Assembly (NCBI GenBank): GCA_964571195.1
Contig: CAZNAD010000010.1
Span: 13,805 to 77,804 of the forward strand
Direction of reading: 5' to 3'
DNA from: PALSA-1006 sp964571195
GTDB taxonomy: Bacteria; Pseudomonadota; Gammaproteobacteria; Burkholderiales; Gallionellaceae
Length of the DNA stretch: 64,000 nucleotides
The position numbers and the translations under genes were made by a program. Shown piece after piece: positions 16,674 through 25,348 of this stretch. The first letter of the stretch is position 1; each line of letters begins with the position of its first letter. The notes under the pieces were generated by a model that saw only the letters and a list, made by a program, of their open reading frames with translations, was not told where the DNA came from and did not search any database.

Positions 16674-18179
16674 ATGGATGTGACGAGGGGTCGGAAAGCG
16701 GCAAGGTTATTCTCGGTGGCGGGGCTACTGTGTTTGCCTTTGAACGGTGCGTTTGCGCAGGATGACTTCGAGGCATACCGCCGCCAGCAAGCTCAGGGGG
16801 CGCAACAGGAAAAAGCCAGATTCGATGTTTACAAAGAGCAGCAAGACCGCGAATTTGCCGGATTCCTGAAAAGCCAGTGGAGCGAATTCGAAACCTTTCA
16901 GGGCAAGGTGCGGATCAAAGAGCCCAAGCCCAAGCAACCCCCGGTCGCTTTGCCTGTTGTGGTTGCGCCTACCGCCAAGCCTGTTCCAGTCACGCCTCCC
17001 GTTGCTGTGGCACCGTTACTCGCGCCGGTGACCCCTCCGCCACCTCCGGCGCAACCCAAGCCCGTTACCGTTGGAGCCGATCAGTTAGATTTGATGTTCT
17101 ACGGTAATGCAGTGGGATTTGCGTTCGATCCGCAATGGAAAACCTATCGCTTAACCGGCGGAGCCAAACCGGAAACCATCAGTGAGTTCTGGACCACGAT
17201 GAGCGGCAGTAAATACGAGGCGACACTTCAGGCGATCAATGCGGCGCGCAAAGAGTTAAAGCTGGATGATTGGGGGTATGTCACATTGTGGCGCGATGTG
17301 GTGCGCGCGCTGCAACCGGAACGCCAGTCCGAGCAAAATCTGTTGCTTTGGTTCTTTCTGGTCAAGTCGGGATATGACGTGCGCCTGGGGTATTACGAGA
17401 AAGATGTGTTCCTTTTTGTAGCCATCAAACAGCCTGTGTATTCGACGAAATACACCAGAGTTAACGATCAAACTTATTATGCGGCGCTGGCTGCCGATCA
17501 CGGCAATGGCATCCGGGCTTTCTACAGCTATAAATCAGACTATCCGGCAAAGCTGAAAGCGCTGGATATAAAATCCGCCGCCACCGGATTTACCAAGACG
17601 GTTTCCGCGCAACGCGAACTCGCTTTCGACTACAAGGGGAAAACGATCAAGCTCTCCGTTCCCTATGATCGCCGTTTGGTCGAATATATGAGCACGTTTC
17701 CCCAATCCGAATTCGAGTTGTATTTTGATACGGACGGTAGCTCCGTGTTGAAAGGCGCGTTACTCGCTGAATTGAAAAAATATACGGCTACGATGAGCGA
17801 AGAAGAGGCGGTGAATTTCCTGCTTGCCTTCGTCCAGAAAGCCTTTGCCTACAAGACCGATGATGATCAATTCGGTGCCGAAAAATACTTCTTCGTTGAA
17901 GAGTCGCTGCACTTCCCTTACAACGACTGCGAAGACCGCTCTGTGCTGTTTGCTTGGCTGGTACACGAACTGGTCGGGATCAAAGTGGTCGGCTTGCTTT
18001 ATCCGGGGCACATGACCACGGCTGTCGAATTAAAACAGGTGAACGACGAATTTTTCACCGTGACCTACCAAAACAAGCGGCTGGTCGTCGCCGACCCAAC
18101 GTATATCGGGGCATCAGTCGGCATGGCGATGCCTTCTTATGCCAAATACAAACCTAAGCGGGTGGTGGAGATTCAGTGA
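16674..18179 (+). CDS. Exported transglutaminase-like protein with coiled coil
   Basis: A 501-residue protein with a signal peptide (1-28, A-F-A cleavage). It continues with a charged coiled coil (31-80) carrying four F-x-x-Y/F repeats, then a proline-rich linker (82-132). The C-terminal transglutaminase-like fold has a likely triad Cys419 (N-D-C-E-D-R), His446 (P-G-H-M-T) and Asp474 (V-A-D-P-T). Such domains act as peptidases or cross-linkers. The coil resembles that of the FecR protein upstream. The ATG at 16674 is preceded by GGAGAGG; the earlier ATG at 16638 has none. It overlaps the next frame if GTG 18176 is used there. Confidence 0.82.
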   Translation: MDVTRGRKAARLFSVAGLLCLPLNGAFAQDDFEAYRRQQAQGAQQEKARFDVYKEQQDREFAGFLKSQWSEFETFQGKVRIKEPKPKQPPVALPVVVAPTAKPVPVTPPVAVAPLLAPVTPPPPPAQPKPVTVGADQLDLMFYGNAVGFAFDPQWKTYRLTGGAKPETISEFWTTMSGSKYEATLQAINAARKELKLDDWGYVTLWRDVVRALQPERQSEQNLLLWFFLVKSGYDVRLGYYEKDVFLFVAIKQPVYSTKYTRVNDQTYYAALAADHGNGIRAFYSYKSDYPAKLKALDIKSAATGFTKTVSAQRELAFDYKGKTIKLSVPYDRRLVEYMSTFPQSEFELYFDTDGSSVLKGALLAELKKYTATMSEEEAVNFLLAFVQKAFAYKTDDDQFGAEKYFFVEESLHFPYNDCEDRSVLFAWLVHELVGIKVVGLLYPGHMTTAVELKQVNDEFFTVTYQNKRLVVADPTYIGASVGMAMPSYAKYKPKRVVEIQ

Positions 18180-18244
18180 GCCTGTATTCGCTGACAGGGG
18201 TGTTCCCCGCCCGCTTGAGAAACGGCCTGACTATGGACGCTGTA

Positions 18245-18622
18245 ATGCGCATCTCAAAATTCTTTATGATTGCTGCGCTGCTGGTGACTGTGGCGGCCTG
18301 CGACAAGAAAGTCGAAGTCACGGAAGCTGCGCCCGCTGGCAAGGTCGAGGCGCAACAGGCTTTGCCGGCTGTGCAGCCGAAGCATGATCTGCCGTCGTCG
18401 GAGCAGCCGAAGCATGCTGACGAGTCGCCGGGAAAAAAGGCCGGAAACGAGGTTAACGGCGGGGAGCATAAACCAGTCGCCAAACCGGAAAGCGCAGAAC
18501 AGGTCTTGGAGAGCGTCATTCCCAATAGGCAGGAGCCGGAGGATGCGCGTGTCGCCGAACAAAAGCGGCGCGGCAAAAAGGCGGAAGATGAGATGTTGCA
18601 GGAGATTGACAAATATAAGTGA
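18245..18622 (+). CDS. Small charged lipoprotein, unknown function
   Basis: A lipoprotein with a classic signal from the ATG at 18245 (M-R-I-S-K-F-F then V-A-A-C). The remaining part is low-complexity: alanine/proline/glutamate and lysine-rich, ending in a coiled K-R-R-G-K-K-A-E-D-E-M-L-Q-E-I. An earlier GTG at 18176 overlaps the previous stop and has a good GGTGGAG site, but would give an overlong signal peptide, so the start is ambiguous. It sits between the transglutaminase-like and caspase genes. No known family. Confidence 0.6.
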   Translation: MRISKFFMIAALLVTVAACDKKVEVTEAAPAGKVEAQQALPAVQPKHDLPSSEQPKHADESPGKKAGNEVNGGEHKPVAKPESAEQVLESVIPNRQEPEDARVAEQKRRGKKAEDEMLQEIDKYK

Positions 18623-18748
18623 CGACTGCGCGCGCAGCCCAATACGAACGAGCAGCATGGGAATGCGATTTTTCAGTGACGTTGTTCGGGCAAATATCCG
18701 AGCCGTGTTTACGGTAACGTACGGAAATATTTAAATCAGAGGTTAGCA

Positions 18749-21682
18749 ATGAACTACTTCACTCTATTGAAACGTGTTGCTCCGATGAGCGCAACCGCGT
18801 TTTTTCTGGGAGGTCTCTTTCTCTGCGGTTTACAACCGGTTTACGCGGGAGACCCGCCCGCCGAGCCTATGTTGCGCTTCGATCTCGGCGAACACACAGG
18901 TGTGCTTCGCCGCATTGCAGTGGACGATGAAGGCCGCTTTGCTGTGACATCTTCAGATGACAAGACGGCGCGGGTGTGGAGTTTGCCGGACGGGCGTTTG
19001 CTTTCTACCTTGCGCGTTCCCCTCAGTGGCGGTAACGAGGGCAAACTGTTTGCCGTGGCGATGTCGCCCGATGGCAATACCGTTGCCTTGGGTGGGTGGA
19101 CTGGTTGGGACTACGAGAATTCGATGTCTATTTTTCTTTTTGATCGAGCCAGTGGTCGCATGTTGCGCCGCCTGACCGGTTTGCCGGAGGTGATCAATCA
19201 CCTCGCGTTTTCACCCGATGGCCGCCTGCTGGCGGCGTGCATGGGGAGTCAAAGTGGTATTCGCCTGTTTTCCGTAAGTACCGGACGCTTGTTGGCGGAA
19301 GATGCGGACTATGGTGCCAGCAGCTATTCTGTGCATTTCAGTCGCGACGGGCGTTTGCTGGCCAGCAGTTACGATGGTTATCTGCGCATGTACCGCTGGA
19401 ATGGACAAACATTGAGCCTGCTGGCCAAACGTACCGTTCCCGGCGGGAGTCAGCCGGAAGGGGCACGATTTTCACCGGATGGTACACGCATAGCCGTGGG
19501 ATTCAGTGACTCGACAGCGGTCAATGTGTTGGATGGGGATGATCTCAGTTTCTTGTATGCGCCGGATACTGCGGGCGTAGGTGCGAAATTAAGCAGTGTG
19601 GCGTGGTCTGCCGATGGTCAAACGCTGTACGCAGGCGGGCAGGCGCAAGCTAAATATGATGAAGGGTGGCGACAATATATCCGCCGCTATGAGCAGGCTG
19701 GGCGCGGGGCAGCACAGAACATCCCGGTGGTCACTGACAGCATTATGGCGCTGGTTCCCTTGCCCGATGGTGGTTTGGTGTTCGGATCGGCGGCCTCTTC
19801 ATGGGGCATGCTGGATGCTCAAGGCCGGCGTGTATTGCTTCATACGCCAGTGATTCCCGATTATCGGAATCTATTGGAAGGATTCACCTTGTCTGCCGAT
19901 GGTACGCAGGTGCGTTTCGGTTATGAATGGCCAGGCAAGTCTCCTGTGGTGCTCGATAGTCGTACCCGCAGCCTGTTGGCGGATGATGTCCCCGGTTTGA
20001 TCCCCCCTGTGGTCAGTATGCCAGGTCTGGATGTGACCGGCTGGGAACACACGACCGCTCCCAAGCTCAACGGAACTGCACTCCCGCTCCAGTCATATGA
20101 GTTCTCGAGCAGCATGGCGTTCGCGCCGGATGGCAGTGGTTTGGCGCTGGGGTCAAGTTGGAATTTGCGCTTTTTCGACCGTAATGGCAATAAGCGCTGG
20201 GGACATCCAACCCCCGGTTCCGCGTGGGCTGTGAATATATCTCAGGACGGACGTTGGGTTGTGGCAGCCTATGGCGACGGCACGATACGCTGGCATCGAG
20301 CCTCCGATGGTGTCGAGCAGATGGCGTTCTTCCCGCATGCGGACAAGAAGCGCTGGGTGATGTGGACACCCTCCGGTTATTACGCTGCATCACCCGGCGC
20401 GGAAGACTTGATCGGTTGGCATCTGAATAACGGCAAAGATCGTGCGGCAGACTTCTTCCCGGCTTCGCGTTTCCGCGAACGTTATTATCGTCCCGATGTG
20501 CTGGCGAAAGTCTTTGATACGCAGGACGAAGCCCAGGCTGTGCAGATGGCGAATGCCGAATCCGGCCGTAGACAGACTGCGATGGCTTCCATCGCGGAGA
20601 TATTGCCGCCGGTAGTGGAAATCATTTCTCCTGTCGCTGACGCTCCTGTCCGGTCGAGCAAAGTCACCGTGCGCTACCGTGTGCGCACGCTGCCCGATGC
20701 GCCGGTGACGGGCATCCGTGTTCGTGTGAACGGACAGTCGGTCAGCGCGGAACGCGCATTAAAACGCAAGGAGGAATCCGGCAACGAAATTCGCGAGGTT
20801 GAGGTCGACATCCCGGAACAGGATAGCGATATCGCGCTGTTTGCCGAGAACAAGAACGGTATTTCCACGGCCGCATTGTTGCACCTTGAATGGGCGGGTA
20901 AAAAAGCTGCTGTCGAAGCGGTGCAATTCAAACCCAAACTGTATGTACTGGCGGTGGGGGTGTCGAAATACAAGAACCCGGACTACAACCTGGGATTGGC
21001 CGCAAAAGATGCAAAAGACTTCGCTGCCGTGCTGCAAAAACAGCAGGGTAGACTGTATGGCGAGGTCGTGGTCAAGCTGCTTACCGATAACGGTGCGACA
21101 CGTGATGATGTGGTGGACGGATTGGAGTGGTTGAAGCAGCAAGTGACTACCCGCGACGTGGGCATGATGTTCATTGCCGGTCACGGCATGAACGACAACC
21201 AGGGCAAATATTTCTTCTTGCCGCACAATGCCGATCCAGACAAGTTATTGCGTACCGGTGTGGCGCAGACCGACATTCGCGATACGCTGAATTCGCTAGC
21301 GGGCAAGGCCGTATTCTTTGTGGACACCTGTCATGCGGGTAATGCGTTGGGCACCTCCAAGACCCGCGCCATTGGCGGTACGGCAGATGCCTTCATCAAC
21401 GAACTGGGTTCGGCGGAGAACGGTGTGGTGGTGTTTTCATCTTCTACCGGAAAACAGTTATCGCAGGAGAATCCTGCCTGGGGTAACGGCGCTTTCACCA
21501 AAGCGGTGGTCGAGGGCTTGAGTGGCAAGGCGGACTTTACCAAGAATGGCAAAATCACTCATAAGGGGTTGGATTATTACGTTACCGAGCGCGTGAAAGA
21601 GCTGACCAAGGGGCAACAGTCTCCGGTTGCCATCGCACCGAATGGCATCACGGATTTCCCGATCGCGGTGGCAGGGAAATAA
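18749..21682 (+). CDS. Exported WD40-caspase family protein (copy 2)
   Basis: A 977-residue close paralogue of 5516-8467, aligning end to end by eye. It has a signal peptide (cleavage near V-Y-A), a WD40 beta-propeller (about 35-560), the W-T-P-S-G-Y-Y linker motif and a C-terminal caspase domain. His812 (A-G-H-G-M-N-D) and Cys861 (D-T-C-H-A-G) form the expected catalytic dyad, so it looks active. AGAGG precedes the ATG. It follows the FecR, LPP20, transglutaminase and lipoprotein genes in one direction and is followed after 51 bases by an LPP20-DUF4384 gene, which supports a shared periplasmic process. Confidence 0.9.
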   Translation: MNYFTLLKRVAPMSATAFFLGGLFLCGLQPVYAGDPPAEPMLRFDLGEHTGVLRRIAVDDEGRFAVTSSDDKTARVWSLPDGRLLSTLRVPLSGGNEGKLFAVAMSPDGNTVALGGWTGWDYENSMSIFLFDRASGRMLRRLTGLPEVINHLAFSPDGRLLAACMGSQSGIRLFSVSTGRLLAEDADYGASSYSVHFSRDGRLLASSYDGYLRMYRWNGQTLSLLAKRTVPGGSQPEGARFSPDGTRIAVGFSDSTAVNVLDGDDLSFLYAPDTAGVGAKLSSVAWSADGQTLYAGGQAQAKYDEGWRQYIRRYEQAGRGAAQNIPVVTDSIMALVPLPDGGLVFGSAASSWGMLDAQGRRVLLHTPVIPDYRNLLEGFTLSADGTQVRFGYEWPGKSPVVLDSRTRSLLADDVPGLIPPVVSMPGLDVTGWEHTTAPKLNGTALPLQSYEFSSSMAFAPDGSGLALGSSWNLRFFDRNGNKRWGHPTPGSAWAVNISQDGRWVVAAYGDGTIRWHRASDGVEQMAFFPHADKKRWVMWTPSGYYAASPGAEDLIGWHLNNGKDRAADFFPASRFRERYYRPDVLAKVFDTQDEAQAVQMANAESGRRQTAMASIAEILPPVVEIISPVADAPVRSSKVTVRYRVRTLPDAPVTGIRVRVNGQSVSAERALKRKEESGNEIREVEVDIPEQDSDIALFAENKNGISTAALLHLEWAGKKAAVEAVQFKPKLYVLAVGVSKYKNPDYNLGLAAKDAKDFAAVLQKQQGRLYGEVVVKLLTDNGATRDDVVDGLEWLKQQVTTRDVGMMFIAGHGMNDNQGKYFFLPHNADPDKLLRTGVAQTDIRDTLNSLAGKAVFFVDTCHAGNALGTSKTRAIGGTADAFINELGSAENGVVVFSSSTGKQLSQENPAWGNGAFTKAVVEGLSGKADFTKNGKITHKGLDYYVTERVKELTKGQQSPVAIAPNGITDFPIAVAGK

Positions 21683-21733
21683 GCGGCCAGACGACAACAT
21701 TTACCAATAGATTTAAATGATATGGAGAACAAC

Positions 21734-23152
21734 ATGACGCGCATCTATTTCCTGGCAGTATTGCTGCTGTTTAGTCCGCCATCGTTTGCGGCCCAGCTTA
21801 CGGGACAAGGCTGGGGCGACACCGAGGCTGCCGCCAAACGCGAGGCGCTGGCTGATATCTCCTCCCGCATCAGCGTGACGGTGCGCAGCAAGCTGAAAAA
21901 CAAGAAGACGATCACATCGAAAATTGACGATCAGAAGAGATCCGATTCGGTGAATCAGGTGGCGGAGAGCACTGTTGAGACGGAGTCTGAACTGCCCATT
22001 CTCGGTGCGGAATTCAACAGCCAGAAAGCAGGCGAAAAATTCTTTGTGGAGGCTACGCTGGACGATGCCCGCAGCCAGCGTTTGTATGAGCAAAGGCTGA
22101 GTGAGTTGCGCCAACAGATTGCTGCGGCGCATGGGCGTTTTGCCAAGACGCAGGGTAATGAGGCGCAGTATTACTTGCTCATGGAGATGCTGACCCAACT
22201 GGAGGAATACAAAAAACTCAACACGGTGGCGATCTATCTGGGCAGCGCGCCAGCCGAACCTGCCGTGAGTGAGGCCGTGTTACGTCAGCAATTGCGCTCG
22301 GTCACCCAGCAAGTCGATAGTCTGGATCTGGCAGCCAAATTGCTGGCGGCGGACATTGCCGAGACCGGTATCTATGTGTTCCCCGCCAAAGCTCGCGGCG
22401 CCGATGAGATCACGCCATTCGCCGCCTTGTTAAAAGATAAGGTGGGCGCGAATCTCAAAACGGTGCGTGAGCCGTATGCCGCGACATATACGCTGACAGG
22501 TGAATATGCCGAGTCGGCAGATGGTATTGATGTCACTTATCAGCTGGTCGATAAAGACTCCTCTACGTTGCTGAGCCGCAGTGTGCGTCTGGCCAGGGCC
22601 GCCTACGCCGGGCTGGAGACCAAGCCGAAGACCGTCAGTTTCGAGCAGCTTCTTAAAGCCGGAGTGGCCATTTCGGGCGATCTGCATGTCGATATATCAA
22701 CCAGCCAGGGCAAACACGATTTGCTGTTCACTGAAGGCGAGGAAGTCGAGCTGTTCGTCAAATTGAGCGAGGCCGGATATTTCTATGTGGTGGGACACAC
22801 CATCAAGGATTCCGAAAAGAATTCCTATCTGCTGGAACTGCGCGACGTGGAAGGGCCGCGTAAATTCGTCCAGTTCGTCAATGCGGATGATGCCAACAAG
22901 CTGATCAGCATCGGCAAGTTCGAAGTGAGTGTGCCGTTCGGCGTGGAAGGCTTGCAGGTGTTTGCATCCAGCAAGGATCTGCTGGAAAGCTTGCCCCCGA
23001 CCCGGCACGACAGCGCAAGCGGCCTTTACCTCATCTCTGCTTCGCCGCAGGAAGGGGTGACCAAAACGCGGGCGCTGATAAAAAAGAAAAAACAGGCTGC
23101 GCAGACTGCCGAGGGTTCGCTGATATTTACGACACAGCCAGCCCGGCCTTAG
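21734..23152 (+). CDS. Exported LPP20-DUF4384 protein
   Basis: A 472-residue protein with a signal peptide (1-19, S-F-A). The N-terminal domain (about 20-130) is LPP20/FlgT-like, with G-x-G-x-x-x-x-A-x-x-A-x-R-x-A-L. A helical middle (120-200) leads to a C-terminal DUF4384-type domain (about 310-440) with L-F-T-E-G-E-E-V-E-L-F-V. A basic K-K-K-K segment near 455 precedes the end. DUF4384 proteins are often coded beside caspase or kinase genes and are thought to bind envelope partners. The ATG at 21734 is chosen because GGAG lies 7 bases before it. It is the last gene of the FecR-led operon. Confidence 0.8.
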   Translation: MTRIYFLAVLLLFSPPSFAAQLTGQGWGDTEAAAKREALADISSRISVTVRSKLKNKKTITSKIDDQKRSDSVNQVAESTVETESELPILGAEFNSQKAGEKFFVEATLDDARSQRLYEQRLSELRQQIAAAHGRFAKTQGNEAQYYLLMEMLTQLEEYKKLNTVAIYLGSAPAEPAVSEAVLRQQLRSVTQQVDSLDLAAKLLAADIAETGIYVFPAKARGADEITPFAALLKDKVGANLKTVREPYAATYTLTGEYAESADGIDVTYQLVDKDSSTLLSRSVRLARAAYAGLETKPKTVSFEQLLKAGVAISGDLHVDISTSQGKHDLLFTEGEEVELFVKLSEAGYFYVVGHTIKDSEKNSYLLELRDVEGPRKFVQFVNADDANKLISIGKFEVSVPFGVEGLQVFASSKDLLESLPPTRHDSASGLYLISASPQEGVTKTRALIKKKKQAAQTAEGSLIFTTQPARP

Positions 23153-23224
23153 CGCAGGCGCAAAGCAGCGAAATTATCTCCGTCTGTGGCGTGTTACCGG
23201 AGTAGTCCGCTGCTGGCGGCTGCG

Positions 23225-23896
23225 CTATTTGAGTAACTCACCCTCGGCCAGCAAAGGTGTTCTGAGCAAATGAAAGTCTTTGGGGGAGACATACTGGAGT
23301 AACGGTTTTTCCCCATTACCCAGGGTGATATCCAGCCCGTGCTGGGGGTACAGCCAATGCACGGCACCACTCTTCTTCTCGCTGATACGTTCGACCGGTG
23401 TGCCAAAGCGCTTGGCAAAAAGCGCTTCCTCTATTCTGGCGCTGGGCAGGTAGGTCAGGCTGGAGACCGTCGTCTGGCGCACCTTGGCGAGGTCTTCGGG
23501 TGTCAGCGTGATGCGTTTGCCGCTGGGGGTGCTGTTCATGCGCAAGCCCCGGTCATACATGCCTTGCAGCTCCCCTTCGGGCACGGCGATGGTTAGTACG
23601 AACTTCGCCTTTAAGCCGTTAAGATTGAGCTCGTCGAAAAACGCTTCGACCAATAACTTCCCTTCCGGGGTTTTGAACAGGCTGATCTCGGATAGTTCTT
23701 TGAAGGCCTTCTCCGTATCGTCCAGGGTGCTCTGTCCCAAGGTGATGCCGAAAATGCGCGAGGTCTCCGGCGTGGGGTGAGTGATCTTCCACGGTAGCGT
23801 GTCAGGACTGCTGGTGGAGTTGTCCGGTACCAGCAACAGGACGGAGAGCGACACTACGACAAGGGCGAACACCCCCAGTATGATCTTTTTATCCAT
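23225..23896 (-). CDS. Membrane-anchored protein of unknown function
   Basis: A 223-residue protein with one N-terminal helix (about 5-24) and a periplasmic domain. Visible pieces are I-F-G-I-T-L-G-Q-S-T-L near residue 50, which resembles the start of small MltA/SpoIIAA-like or uncharacterised periplasmic domains, and a P-S-A-R-I-E-E-A-L-F-A-K-R-F-G-T-P segment. I do not recognise the family. The ATG at 23896 is used because the longer frame begins inside the neighbour. It lies 4 bases after the stop of the four-helix protein at 23901 and converges on the LPP20-DUF4384 gene. Confidence 0.7.
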   Translation of the reverse strand: MDKKIILGVFALVVVSLSVLLLVPDNSTSSPDTLPWKITHPTPETSRIFGITLGQSTLDDTEKAFKELSEISLFKTPEGKLLVEAFFDELNLNGLKAKFVLTIAVPEGELQGMYDRGLRMNSTPSGKRITLTPEDLAKVRQTTVSSLTYLPSARIEEALFAKRFGTPVERISEKKSGAVHWLYPQHGLDITLGNGEKPLLQYVSPKDFHLLRTPLLAEGELLK

Positions 23897-23900
23897 GGTA

Positions 23901-24404
23901 CTAAGCTTCCTCGGGGGCGGGGTGCAGGGCTTGCGCGGCAGCCGGAATTTTGCCGGTTTTGCATTGATGGGAAGCGTCATATTCCATCACAACCAGGGCA
24001 AGCAGGGCGACCATGAATGGCAGTTGCCCGATCCCGAAGGCCAGAGAATAACTGGCGATTTTGCTGAGACCGAGTTGCGGGCCGCCGAAGAACATGATGG
24101 CGGTGAATGTGCCTGTGACCAGGAATAACAGCAGGAACAGGCGCGCACGCTTCGCTGCCAGTGACATGTGGCAGCGTACGAACCAGGAGGATTCCAGTTT
24201 TGCTCCCCGTGTTGCGGTAACGATCACATAACTCAGCAGGATGATCGAAATGACGGGCATGAGTGCCAAGGGGACAAAGCTGGACTTGACCAATCCGAGT
24301 GCCAGAACAAAAAGAAAGACATGAACGACGATAAAGTCGAATAACAGAATCGCGTGCAGTTTATCCGCACGTTTGATCTCCGCTCCGGTTGCTTGATAGT
24401 TCAT
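23901..24404 (-). CDS. Four-helix membrane protein of unknown function
   Basis: A 167-residue hydrophobic protein with membrane helices near residues 20-40, 44-64, 90-112 and 122-145. A polar tail ends in A-P-E-E-A. AAGGAAG precedes the ATG at 24404. The following gene starts 4 bases after its stop, so the two form one operon. It contains no catalytic motif I recognise, and I give no function. Confidence 0.68.
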   Translation of the reverse strand: MNYQATGAEIKRADKLHAILLFDFIVVHVFLFVLALGLVKSSFVPLALMPVISIILLSYVIVTATRGAKLESSWFVRCHMSLAAKRARLFLLLFLVTGTFTAIMFFGGPQLGLSKIASYSLAFGIGQLPFMVALLALVVMEYDASHQCKTGKIPAAAQALHPAPEEA

Positions 24405-24485
24405 CGTGATCTTCCTTGTGGGTGGGTTAAAAACAAGCCGAGACACTAACACAGCGCCAATGTCCTTGCCAGTCTATCGCGCTGG

Positions 24486-25253
24486 TCAGAGCGGTGCGGC
24501 GGGTTGCTGCCCGACCAGCCGCAGCAGGCGTTGCATGTCGAGCAATTCTATCGATTTGTTGCGCACCTCAATCAGCCTGGTTTCCTGAAACGCGGACAGC
24601 GTGCGGCTGACCGTTTCCAGCTTCAGACCCAGATAACTGCCGATCTCTTGCCGGGTCATGCGCAATCTGAAGGCGGAGGGCGAATATCCTCGTGCGGCAA
24701 AGCGGTGCGATAGATTGAGCAGAAATGCCGCCAGACGTTCTTCCGCGCGCATCGAGCCGAGTAACAGCATGATGCCTTGGTCGCGTACGATTTCGCGGCT
24801 CATGATCTTGTGCAGATGACGTTGCAGGTTGGGCAGCCTGCGGCTGAGGTCTTCCAGCCGGTCGAAAGGCAGTTCGCAGACTTCGCTGTCTTCCAGCGCT
24901 ACCGCATCGCAAGTGTGGATGTCGGTGCTGATCGCATCCAGACCAATGATCTCGCCCGGCATCTGAAAGCCGGTCACTTGTTCGCGCCCGTCTTCGTGCA
25001 GTACCTGAGTCTTGAAGAAACCGGTACGAATCGCATACAAAGACTGGAAACTGGAGCCGCTGCGGTACAGATAGTCGCCTCGCCGGTAGGCGCGCTTCAG
25101 GCCAGTCAGGCTTTCCAGTTGGCGTACCTCCGCCTCGGTAAAATCCGCAGGCAGGCAGAACTCGCGCAGATTACAATTGGAGCAGGCGATCTGGGTCGGT
25201 GTGATGGAGACGGCTCGTTGCACGTTGTACTTTGTTTTATAGGGGTATTGCAT
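24486..25253 (-). CDS. fnr: FNR-type oxygen-sensing transcriptional regulator
   Basis: A 255-residue CRP/FNR regulator. Oxygen-labile 4Fe-4S ligands are present as C24, C27, C33 and C115, the FNR spacing. A cyclic-nucleotide-like domain covers about 35-170 and the helix-turn-helix (203-227) contains L-E-T-V-S-R, the form that reads TTGAT-N4-ATCAA. The ATG at 25253 is chosen; the frame is open upstream but has no signal of coding. A near-perfect FNR site lies 27 bases upstream between it and hemN, so autoregulation and control of hemN under low oxygen are likely. The cbb3 assembly genes at 91-4795 are probable regulon members. Confidence 0.92.
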   Translation of the reverse strand: MQYPYKTKYNVQRAVSITPTQIACSNCNLREFCLPADFTEAEVRQLESLTGLKRAYRRGDYLYRSGSSFQSLYAIRTGFFKTQVLHEDGREQVTGFQMPGEIIGLDAISTDIHTCDAVALEDSEVCELPFDRLEDLSRRLPNLQRHLHKIMSREIVRDQGIMLLLGSMRAEERLAAFLLNLSHRFAARGYSPSAFRLRMTRQEIGSYLGLKLETVSRTLSAFQETRLIEVRNKSIELLDMQRLLRLVGQQPAAPL

Positions 25254-25280
25254 CCCCGGAGTGCAAATATGACACGGATT

Positions 25281-25294
25281 TTGACCTATATCAA
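25281..25294. promoter_or_regulatory. FNR box between fnr and hemN
   Basis: TTGACCTATATCAA matches the FNR consensus TTGAT-N4-ATCAA at nine of ten positions. Its centre is about 41 bases before a likely hemN transcript start, with CATAGT (25316-25321) as the -10 box, so FNR could act as a class II activator. A CCCAA-T-TTGGG palindrome (25296-25306) lies between the two. Confidence 0.85.
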
Positions 25295-25348
25295 ACCCAA
25301 TTTGGGCACTACTGGCATAGTGCGACGATACAAACCGGTAAGAATGAG

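Noticed and set aside
24486..25253. CRP-type cAMP regulator
   Set aside because: The four cysteines and the HTH residues match FNR, not CRP.
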